Assembly: GCA_964467635.1 (NCBI GenBank)
Contig: CAYXRN010000001.1
Coordinates: forward strand, 1 to 64,000
Origin: FW021-bin31 sp964467635
Lineage (GTDB): Bacteria; Bacteroidota; Bacteroidia; Chitinophagales; Chitinophagaceae
Direction: 5' to 3'
DNA length: 64,000 nt
Under the pieces are notes generated by a model. The model had not been told where the DNA came from and ran no database searches. It was given only the letters and a program-made list of their open reading frames with translations. This document shows, piece by piece, positions 8,593 through 15,883 of this stretch. Numbering within the stretch: the first letter of the stretch is position 1; every line of letters begins with the position of its first letter. Both the position numbers and the translations under genes were made by a program.

Positions 8593-10761
8593 TTGAAACG
8601 GTATTTGACATCATTTCCCTTTTACAGAATATTCGGGCTGCTCCTTCTCCTGTTAACAGCAAGCGCCCTGTCCGCACTTGCTCAGCGTACTTGCGGTACC
8701 CCCCTTGCTATTAAACAGGCTATCACACGAAACCCCAAGCTGTTAGAAAGATATCAAAAGATCCGTCAAGAGCCGTCACTAACTATTCAGGATCAATCTA
8801 TAGCCAGAGGCAGGCCGGTAGCCGTTATTCCCGTTGTGGTGCATGTGGTGTTGCCCAACCCGGAAAGCGTGACCGATGCGCAGGTTATGTCTCAGATAGC
8901 AGTTCTAAACGAAGACTATGCACAACTCAATACGGATACCGCGCAGATTCCGGATGTGTGGCAGCCCGTTGCAGGGGATATGAAAATCAGCTTTTGTCTG
9001 GCACAGCGTACTCCGGACGGTGCACCTACGAATGGGATTGACCGGGTAAAGACGAACCGGAGAAGCTTTAATGTATCTTATGCAGCTGCCGATGTAAAAC
9101 ATTCCGCTAGTGGGGGCGCAGATGCATGGAATACAACTGACTATTTAAATATCTGGGTCTGTAATTTGGCCGGAGATAACCTGGGCGTAGGTACGCCTCC
9201 TGTTGTATATCCCGAAGACGAGCAGGGAGTAGTGATTCAATACAATGCTTTCGGTACCGTCGGGAACCTCCTACCTGATTTCAATAAAGGACGCACCTGT
9301 ACGCATGAACTGGGCCATTTTTTTAATCTGCTGCATTTGTGGGGTGCCGGAGACGGTTCTTGCACTCCGGGAGACCACGTGGAGGATACCCCACCGCAGT
9401 CTGCTCCCGTGTATGGGGACCCTTCTTTTCCCGACCTGAATGACCCCTGCTCTCCAAACTTTCCGGGCATTATGATTAACAACTTTATGGGGTATGCCAA
9501 TGATGCGGTTATGAATATGTTTACAAAGGATCAGGTTGTCAGGGCGCAGACCAACCTGTTTAGTACACGAAGCAGCCTGCTTTCTTCAGACGGATGCAAA
9601 CCGGTTCAACTCAAAGATGTGGATGCAAAACTGCGTTCCGTGGCCGCCCCCAGCGGTAAATTATGTACCGATCGAATTACGCCGGTGGTTACCTTGCAAA
9701 ACTTTGGCAATCAGGACCTTACAAGCGCTACCTTAGAATATATGGTAGATGGGGCTGTCGCCAAGACCTTTCAATGGACCGGCCAATTGCAGACATTGGA
9801 CAGTATACAGGTTGCCCTGCCGATCTCGTCAGTAGCTATAGGGATGCATCGGTTCCGGGTATATGTCAGTGCACCGAATGGACAGACTGACGCGCAAACG
9901 GCCAATGATACCCTAACCGCTACTTTTCATTTTGATCCGGAGGCCACCGTTCCGTTCTCAGAAAGTTTTGAAGAAAGCCGCTATCCCCCTTCCGGGTGGA
10001 CCATCAGTAATCCTGATCATCAATTTACTTGGGAGAGGACTTCCCAGGCTGCGCACTCCGGCAACTACGCTGTTATGGTAAAAAACCTGGATTATCAAGC
10101 CAACGGACCGGTAGATGAGCTTGTATCGCCTGTTTTTGATGTCCAAAACGCGGACTCTGCCTTTTTGTTTTTTGATGTGGCTGCCGCGGTACAATCTGAT
10201 CCTGGTGGGAATAACGCTTATTGGGATACTTTGGAGGTATTGATTAGTTATGATTGCGGACAGAGCGGTACGACAGTATATAAAAAATGGGGAAGCCGGC
10301 TGATCACTGTGGGTACCCCTGTTACTGCTGAGTTTGTTCCCAGTTCAGAGGAATGGAGAAGGGATTCTATTAACCTGACTCCTTATGTCGGAAAAGGGCA
10401 GTTTCGGATTATCTTTCGGAACATCACGAATTTTGAAAATAATATTTACCTGGATGACATCAAGGTAATCACAAGGCCGGTAAATCCTATTCTAAAGCGG
10501 GAAAAAGTAATCGTAGTACCTAATCCGGTATCCGGTATATTGCATGTACAATTCCTTTCTCCGCCGCCAGACTTGCAGGCTGTTTCTATTTATAATGCCG
10601 CGGGGCAACTCGTTATGCAAAAGGCAGCTTCTGCTATTAATAGCGCGAATCGGATCATGTTTGATTTGACCGAAGTCCCCAGTGGCGTGTACTTCGTCAA
10701 GCTGTCTTACAAGGACAGAGATACGGTACGAAAAATTATTAAAATGGATGGACACTTTTAA
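8593..10761 (+). CDS. Secreted M43 (pappalysin-like) zinc metalloprotease with T9SS sorting domain
   Basis: About 722 residues. Order: signal peptide (GLLLLLLTASALSALAQ), M43 catalytic domain, a linker Ig-like segment, a MAM/choice-of-anchor-type domain (from about FSESFEESRYPPSGW), and a C-terminal type IX secretion sorting domain (VVPNPVSGILHV ... VPSGVYFVKL). The zinc motif is HELGHFFNLLH (His about 238, 242, 248; Glu 239), followed by the Met-turn region NNFMGYAND. The usual Gly of HExxHxxGxxH is Asn. Predicted to be exported by Sec and then secreted or surface-anchored by T9SS, where it cleaves proteins. No ATG precedes the signal peptide; TTG at 8593 fits best, TTG 8536 being upstream of the probable promoter. 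Confidence 0.88.
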   Translation: MKRYLTSFPFYRIFGLLLLLLTASALSALAQRTCGTPLAIKQAITRNPKLLERYQKIRQEPSLTIQDQSIARGRPVAVIPVVVHVVLPNPESVTDAQVMSQIAVLNEDYAQLNTDTAQIPDVWQPVAGDMKISFCLAQRTPDGAPTNGIDRVKTNRRSFNVSYAAADVKHSASGGADAWNTTDYLNIWVCNLAGDNLGVGTPPVVYPEDEQGVVIQYNAFGTVGNLLPDFNKGRTCTHELGHFFNLLHLWGAGDGSCTPGDHVEDTPPQSAPVYGDPSFPDLNDPCSPNFPGIMINNFMGYANDAVMNMFTKDQVVRAQTNLFSTRSSLLSSDGCKPVQLKDVDAKLRSVAAPSGKLCTDRITPVVTLQNFGNQDLTSATLEYMVDGAVAKTFQWTGQLQTLDSIQVALPISSVAIGMHRFRVYVSAPNGQTDAQTANDTLTATFHFDPEATVPFSESFEESRYPPSGWTISNPDHQFTWERTSQAAHSGNYAVMVKNLDYQANGPVDELVSPVFDVQNADSAFLFFDVAAAVQSDPGGNNAYWDTLEVLISYDCGQSGTTVYKKWGSRLITVGTPVTAEFVPSSEEWRRDSINLTPYVGKGQFRIIFRNITNFENNIYLDDIKVITRPVNPILKREKVIVVPNPVSGILHVQFLSPPPDLQAVSIYNAAGQLVMQKAASAINSANRIMFDLTEVPSGVYFVKLSYKDRDTVRKIIKMDGHF

Positions 10762-10877
10762 GAACGGTTGTCCAACAGTTTTGCAGCATAGTTCAGACCG
10801 TTACCTAGGACAGTAAAGAAGTCCGAATTCTTCTGCCAAAGCTTGGCCAACTTACCGGTTCGCGGCGCATGCATCAT
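10758..10877 (-). CDS. Short unidentified protein-like frame, possible gene remnant
   Basis: A 39-codon frame starting ATGATG at 10877. Its composition looks protein-like (for example FFTVLGNGLNYAAKLLD), and the frame stays open upstream of the ATG for another 11 codons to a stop. Its stop overlaps the M43 stop on the opposite strand. No family is recognised. It could be the tail of a decayed gene, or chance; the short length makes it uncertain. Confidence 0.25.
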   Translation of the reverse strand: MMHAPRTGKLAKLWQKNSDFFTVLGNGLNYAAKLLDNRS

Positions 10878-11079
10878 GAATATGGCACCCGCGTTACCGT
10901 GATCCTGTTAATAAGATCTATAGGATAAGTAAGGGGTATTAAAAAAAATAATTTTATCCTTTATTTTTTATTTACCCGAAAAAGTTATGTACCTTTCCGT
11001 TGAATTAGTTTTAGTGCTGCTAGGTCTGTTAGTTCTTCTTTCCTATTATTGACAGTTGGTCGAATAAATATTTTTGAGA
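10878..11079. other. Upstream region of the nuo operon
   Basis: AT-rich leader before nuoA. It contains the candidate nuo promoter (10967-10997) and a 21-codon hydrophobic frame (10987-11052) whose ATG lies inside the promoter, so it is not called. A second TATTTTTG at 11069-11076 is too close to the nuoA ATG to drive it. Confidence 0.4.
10967..10997 (+). promoter_or_regulatory. Candidate nuo operon promoter
   Basis: TTT at 10967-10969, a 20-base spacer, then TACCTTTC at 10990-10997, each one base from the Bacteroidota consensus TTG and TAnnTTTG. It would give a leader of roughly 75 bases before the nuoA ATG. Confidence 0.4.
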
Positions 11080-11526
11080 ATGGAACACGAGGTCGGATCT
11101 AATCTGTTATGGCCCTTTCTGGTCTATGGAATTGCAGTCGTATTATTAGTTTGTGGCATGTTACTTCTCTCCCACTTTTTAGGGGAACGCCACAACGAAC
11201 CCGCGACAGATACGGTATTTGAATCCGGTGTCAAAGCTACTGGGAATGCACGGTTTCTCTTTCCAATTCACTTTTACATTATAGCGATGTTCTTTGTCAT
11301 TTTTGACTTGGAAGCGGTATTTATTTTGTCGTGGGCCGTCTCCATAAAGGCGGTAGGCTGGGCAGGTTATGTCAGTGTATTGATTTTTATAGCTGAATTG
11401 GTAGCAGTACTTGTATATGTATGGCGTATAGGCGCGCTTAACTTTGGGCCGAGTGGCAAAAAAATATTAAAAGCATATTATAAAAAAATAAGTAAACCGA
11501 CTCACAATGAAATGGTGGACAACTAA
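11080..11526 (+). CDS. nuoA: NADH-quinone oxidoreductase subunit A
   Basis: 148 residues with three membrane helices. The conserved loop after helix 1 (FESGVKATGNARFLFPIHFY) and FFVIFDLEAVFILSW in helix 2 are the family signatures. NuoA is a membrane subunit near the quinone site of complex I. The in-frame TTG at 11074 is possible, but ATG 11080 gives the usual N-terminus. First gene of a complete nuo operon; overlaps nuoB by 20 bases. Confidence 0.94.
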   Translation: MEHEVGSNLLWPFLVYGIAVVLLVCGMLLLSHFLGERHNEPATDTVFESGVKATGNARFLFPIHFYIIAMFFVIFDLEAVFILSWAVSIKAVGWAGYVSVLIFIAELVAVLVYVWRIGALNFGPSGKKILKAYYKKISKPTHNEMVDN

Positions 11527-12145
11527 AGTAAATGATCCTACCACAGTACAAAAAGGAAACAGTTCTTTTGAAGAGACCGTTCAACAGTCCGTGGTTTTAA
11601 CAAAAATGGATGACCTGATAGCTTGGGGAAGAAAGAATTCGATATGGCCTTTTAACTTTGGACTGTCCTGTTGTTATGTAGAAATGGCAACCAGTATTAC
11701 CAGTAAATATGATATAGCCCGGTTTGGCGCAGAAGTCATTCGCGGTACGCCCCGCGAAGCGGACATGATGATTATCGCAGGAACTGTATTTATAAAAATG
11801 GCCCCGGTAATTAAGCGGTTGTATGAACAAATGATGGAACCGCGCTGGGTCATTTCAATGGGTTCCTGTGCCAACTCCGGAGGGATGTATGATATATACA
11901 GTGTGGTCCAGGGAGTGGATAAATTTATGCCTGTAGATGTGTATGTTCCGGGTTGTCCGCCACGTCCGGATGCTTTTTTGGAAGGAATAGTACTCCTGAG
12001 AGACCGGGTGGGGAAAGAAAAGAGACCATTGAATTGGGTCATAGGCCCCCAGGGCGTGGTTAGACCCGATAAGCCATCAATGAAAGATGCAAAGCGAGCC
12101 GAACGGATGAAGATGACGGATATCCGTCCGCCGGATGAAATATAA
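11507..12145 (+). CDS. nuoB: NADH-quinone oxidoreductase subunit B
   Basis: 212 residues. It carries the four cysteines of the N2 4Fe-4S cluster, the last cluster before quinone: the adjacent pair Cys55-Cys56 (GLSCCYVEMA), Cys121 (SMGSCANSGGMYD) and Cys150 (VPGCPPRPDA). N2 hands electrons to menaquinone in the peripheral arm. The basic C-terminal extension (KDAKRAERMKMTD) is longer than in many homologues. Translation is likely coupled to nuoA through the 20-base overlap. Confidence 0.95.
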   Translation: MKWWTTKVNDPTTVQKGNSSFEETVQQSVVLTKMDDLIAWGRKNSIWPFNFGLSCCYVEMATSITSKYDIARFGAEVIRGTPREADMMIIAGTVFIKMAPVIKRLYEQMMEPRWVISMGSCANSGGMYDIYSVVQGVDKFMPVDVYVPGCPPRPDAFLEGIVLLRDRVGKEKRPLNWVIGPQGVVRPDKPSMKDAKRAERMKMTDIRPPDEI

Positions 12146-12235
12146 GACTAATTTGTCCGATTGTTGTTTTAGTGTACCTTTAAGTCTTCATCATCGTTTG
12201 TTTTTAAATAGGCAATATCTTCAACTTCGTTAAAA

Positions 12236-13975
12236 ATGTCTGACGTCGTTTCCATATTAAAAGAAAAGTATAATGAGGCCATCCTTACGACTCAGGAAAC
12301 GAAAGATGACTTTCCTACCTTGTGGATAGCCACAGATCAAATTGTAGCAGTAGTTGATTTCCTTAAGCGGAAAATTGATCAGCCCTACAAGATGCTCTAT
12401 GATCTTACAGCTATAGATGAACAAGCAAGGATAAACCGCGCGGGACAACCGGATAGCAGATTTACCATTGTATATCTGTTGCTTTCTTTTGAACGAAATG
12501 CCTTTATAAGGCTTAAAATTCCGCTTACTGATGAAAAACCGGTAGCCCCCACTGTTACGACTGTATGGCCTGCCGCCAATTGGTATGAACGGGAGGTTTA
12601 TGACCTGTTTGGAATTCACTTCGAGGGACATCCGGACTTGCGGAGGATATTGATGCCGCTGACTTGGAAAGGCCATCCTTTACAAAAATGCCATCCGGCA
12701 AGAGCTACGGAGATGGGGCCTTTTAAGCTGCCTGAAGAAAAGCAGGAAAACGAACAGGAAGCCCTGCAATTTAAACCGGAAGAATGGGGACTGGATCAAA
12801 AAGTAGAAGATGAAAATCTGATGTTTTTAAATCTGGGTCCACAGCATCCAGGAACACACGGGGTGTTGCGGCTGGTGCTACAATTGGATGGGGAAGATAT
12901 CGTCCACGTCGTACCGGATATCGGATTTCATCACCGGGGAGCGGAAAAGATGGGCGAACGCCAATCATGGCATACCTATATTCCCTATACCGACCGGGTA
13001 GAATATCTGGGTGGTGTTATGAACAATTTCCCTTATGTCATGACGGTTGAAAAACTGGCCGGTATTGAGGTCCCGGACCGGGCAAAGATGATTCGTATCA
13101 TGATGAGTGAGCTTTTCAGGATCTCCAGCCATCTGGTGTGGTACGGTACGTTTGCGCAGGATCTTGGCATGATGACGCCCGTATTTTTAATGTTTAACGA
13201 CAGAGAAAAAGTACTGGATATTGTAGCGGCCGTCTGCGGTGACCGCATGCACCCTAATTGGTTTCGTATAGGGGGGGTGACGCAGGACCTGCCAAAAGGA
13301 TGGGAAAAATTGATACGGGATTTTATTGATTATTTCCCCAAAAGACTGAAGGAATACGACAAGATGGTGATGAAAAACCGGATCTTCAAAGCGCGTACAG
13401 TGGGGATTGGTGTTTATACTACCGAAGAAGCCATTGAATGGGGGGTTACCGGTCCGGGGCTCCGGGCCACAGGATTTGAATGGGATTTCAGGAAGAAGCA
13501 ACCCTATTCGGCCTATGATCAACTTGAATTCGATATTCCTACCGGTAAAAACGGAGATGCTTACGATCGTGCAAAGGTACGTGTAGAAGAAATGCGGCAA
13601 AGTCTTCGCATCATTGAACAATGCTTGCGCGACATGCCCGAAGGGCCTTATAAGTCCCATCATCCATTGGCAACTCCGCCTGATAAAAAATACACCATGC
13701 ACCATATAGAAACATTGATCAACCATTTTTTAAATGTTACATGGGGACCGGTAATACCCGAAGGGGAAGCTTTTTGTGGCGTGGAGGCCACCAAAGGACA
13801 CAATGGGTACTATCTGATCAGTGATGGCAATACCAGTTCTTACCGGACGCGGATTAGGACGCCCTCATTCCCTCATTTACAATTTGTGCCAGAGATCAGT
13901 CAGGGCTATACGATACCTGACCTGATGGCGATTTTGGGCAGTGTGGATTATGTATTGTCGGATGTGGACCGGTAA
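12236..13975 (+). CDS. nuoCD: Fused NADH-quinone oxidoreductase subunits C and D
   Basis: 579 residues in one uninterrupted frame. Residues 1 to about 165 are NuoC, with its signature WYEREVYDLFGIHFEGHPD at 116-134. After a charged linker (about 166-195, rich in E/Q/K), NuoD runs to the end, with LGPQHPGTHGVLRL near 200 and the conserved C-terminal tail ending SVDYVLSDVDR. Both form the quinone-binding connector of the peripheral arm. The fusion is the arrangement known from E. coli. It lies 90 bases after nuoB and 12 before nuoE. Confidence 0.95.
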   Translation: MSDVVSILKEKYNEAILTTQETKDDFPTLWIATDQIVAVVDFLKRKIDQPYKMLYDLTAIDEQARINRAGQPDSRFTIVYLLLSFERNAFIRLKIPLTDEKPVAPTVTTVWPAANWYEREVYDLFGIHFEGHPDLRRILMPLTWKGHPLQKCHPARATEMGPFKLPEEKQENEQEALQFKPEEWGLDQKVEDENLMFLNLGPQHPGTHGVLRLVLQLDGEDIVHVVPDIGFHHRGAEKMGERQSWHTYIPYTDRVEYLGGVMNNFPYVMTVEKLAGIEVPDRAKMIRIMMSELFRISSHLVWYGTFAQDLGMMTPVFLMFNDREKVLDIVAAVCGDRMHPNWFRIGGVTQDLPKGWEKLIRDFIDYFPKRLKEYDKMVMKNRIFKARTVGIGVYTTEEAIEWGVTGPGLRATGFEWDFRKKQPYSAYDQLEFDIPTGKNGDAYDRAKVRVEEMRQSLRIIEQCLRDMPEGPYKSHHPLATPPDKKYTMHHIETLINHFLNVTWGPVIPEGEAFCGVEATKGHNGYYLISDGNTSSYRTRIRTPSFPHLQFVPEISQGYTIPDLMAILGSVDYVLSDVDR

Positions 13976-13987
13976 AAGTTTTTGATT

Positions 13988-14467
13988 ATGGCAGAGACGA
14001 AATTATTAACAGAGGAACAGGTTGCGGATATTAAGAAATTGTATGCGCATTTTCCGGTAAAAAGTGCTGCCTGCATAGAAGGGCTAAAATATATCCAGGA
14101 CATACACCGCTGGGTTTCCGATGACCTGGTCAAGGAATTAGGGGAAATTTTAGACATGTCCCCTGATGCCATTGATAGTGTGGCTACCTATTATAACCTC
14201 ATTTTTCGACAGCCTGTAGGCCGGCATGTTATCCTGGTGTGTGACAGCGTGAGCTGCTGGGTAATGGGATACGAAAAGATTATTGATTACTTAAAAAAGA
14301 AATTAGGGATAGAATATGGTGAAACTACCCGGGATGGTCGCTTTACCCTATTGCCAATTTGTTGTTTAGGTACCTGTGACCATGCACCGGCTTTAATGAT
14401 CGATGAAGAGCTACATCGCGATTTAACGGTAGATAAACTGGACAAGATATTGGAGGAATATACATAA
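13988..14467 (+). CDS. nuoE: NADH-quinone oxidoreductase subunit E
   Basis: 159 residues, thioredoxin-like 2Fe-2S ferredoxin. Ligands of cluster N1a are Cys85 and Cys90 (CDSVSC) and Cys126 and Cys130 (CLGTC), the C-x4-C ... C-x3-C pattern. NuoE sits beside NuoF in the NADH dehydrogenase module. ATG 13988 is preferred over the in-frame TTG at 13982. A 138-base gap separates it from nuoF. Confidence 0.95.
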   Translation: MAETKLLTEEQVADIKKLYAHFPVKSAACIEGLKYIQDIHRWVSDDLVKELGEILDMSPDAIDSVATYYNLIFRQPVGRHVILVCDSVSCWVMGYEKIIDYLKKKLGIEYGETTRDGRFTLLPICCLGTCDHAPALMIDEELHRDLTVDKLDKILEEYT

Positions 14468-14605
14468 AGGCTGGAAAGTAAGGAAACTAAGGCTTCTTTT
14501 TAATGTTAATAACAAAGGTGATGATTCATATAAGTAAAACAAACAATTTTGTCAGGATGATACTTCGGCCTGAGTTCAATCCCGGCGTTTGAAGCAGACA
14601 ATAAA

Positions 14606-15877
14606 ATGGAAAAGCCATTAACACAACATATTAAAACTGATGGTACTAGGCTCACCTTGAAAGAATACGAGCAAGTGGGGGGATATCAAGGGCTGCGGAA
14701 GGCGCTGAAGATGAGTCGCAAGGAGGTTACCGAATTGGTAAAGGATTCCGGACTCCGGGGACGTGGTGGTGCCGGTTTCGCTACGGGCTTAAAATGGAGT
14801 TTAGTACCAATGGGCGATGATGTACCGAAGCCGAAATACATTGTGGCTAACGGAGACGAGATGGAGCCTGGCACCTTCAAGGATCGTTTACTGTTGGAAG
14901 GCAATCCGCATCAGCTCATAGAAGGAATGATCATAGGGGCCTACGCGATAGATGCCAGTTTCAGTTATATTTTTCTCAGATGGGCCTATCATAACGCGGC
15001 TAAGGCAATTGTGCAATCCATTGAGGAAGCTTATGGAGCGGGTTACCTGGGTAATAACATTTTAGGGACTGATTTTAACTTGGAGATGTCGTTGCATACC
15101 AGTGTCGGCCGCTACATGTGCGGAGAAGAAACAGCGTTGCTGAATGCCTTGGAAGGAAAACGGGCCAATCCTCGCTCCAAGCCTCCATTTCCTGTGGTGA
15201 GTGGGTTATTCGGGAAGGCTACAGTGGCCAATAATATTGAAACCTTAAGCAATGTACCGCATATCCTGAACAACGGAGCGGAGTGGTTTATGCAATTAAG
15301 TCTGACTGGTGAAGGCGGTACAAAATTATATGGAGCCAGTGGCAAAGTAAAACATCCCGGCTTGTGGGAGTTGCCTTTAGGGACCTCATTTCGTGAGATC
15401 CTGGAAGAACATGCGGGGGGCATGAGAAATGGCTTTAAGTTCAAGGGCGCATTACCGGGTGGAGGATCTACGGACTTTCTTACCTCCGAGCACCTGGATG
15501 TGCCTATGGATTATACACATGTATCTAAAGTGGGAAGCCGTATGGGGACGGGTACCATCATTGTCCTGGACGATAAGACGTGCGTTGTCGGGATGGTACG
15601 CAACCTGGAGCACTTTTTTGCACAGGAATCCTGCGGTTGGTGTACCCCCTGCCGGGAAGGTCTGCCCTGGACAGAAAAACTGCTGACGGCTATTGAAGCG
15701 GGAGAAGGTGAAATGGAGGATTTGGATATTTTGTCCGGCCAGACCAAGTATATGGGACCGGGCCGAACATTTTGTGCGCTGGCACCCGGAGCCATGGAGC
15801 CCTTACAAAGTGCGCTTAAGCATTTCAGAGAAGATTTTGAAAGGCATATTCGTGAACATAAATGTCCCTGGAAATAA
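14606..15877 (+). CDS. nuoF: NADH-quinone oxidoreductase subunit F (NADH/FMN site)
   Basis: 423 residues. NADH-binding glycine loop GRGGAGF at 52-58, FMN-region motif NGDEMEPGTFKDR from about 82, and the N3 4Fe-4S ligands Cys343, Cys346, Cys349 (ESCGWCTPCREG) and Cys390 (TFCALAPGA). NuoF oxidises NADH through FMN and passes electrons to the cluster chain. The usual NADE of the FMN motif reads NGDE, a conservative change. Followed by nuoG after 6 bases. Confidence 0.96.
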   Translation: MEKPLTQHIKTDGTRLTLKEYEQVGGYQGLRKALKMSRKEVTELVKDSGLRGRGGAGFATGLKWSLVPMGDDVPKPKYIVANGDEMEPGTFKDRLLLEGNPHQLIEGMIIGAYAIDASFSYIFLRWAYHNAAKAIVQSIEEAYGAGYLGNNILGTDFNLEMSLHTSVGRYMCGEETALLNALEGKRANPRSKPPFPVVSGLFGKATVANNIETLSNVPHILNNGAEWFMQLSLTGEGGTKLYGASGKVKHPGLWELPLGTSFREILEEHAGGMRNGFKFKGALPGGGSTDFLTSEHLDVPMDYTHVSKVGSRMGTGTIIVLDDKTCVVGMVRNLEHFFAQESCGWCTPCREGLPWTEKLLTAIEAGEGEMEDLDILSGQTKYMGPGRTFCALAPGAMEPLQSALKHFREDFERHIREHKCPWK

Positions 15878-15883
15878 AAAATT

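Noticed and set aside
10987..11052. 21-codon hydrophobic frame before nuoA
   Set aside because: Its ATG lies inside the best nuo promoter, so it would not be transcribed from it; hydrophobicity is likely chance in T-rich DNA.
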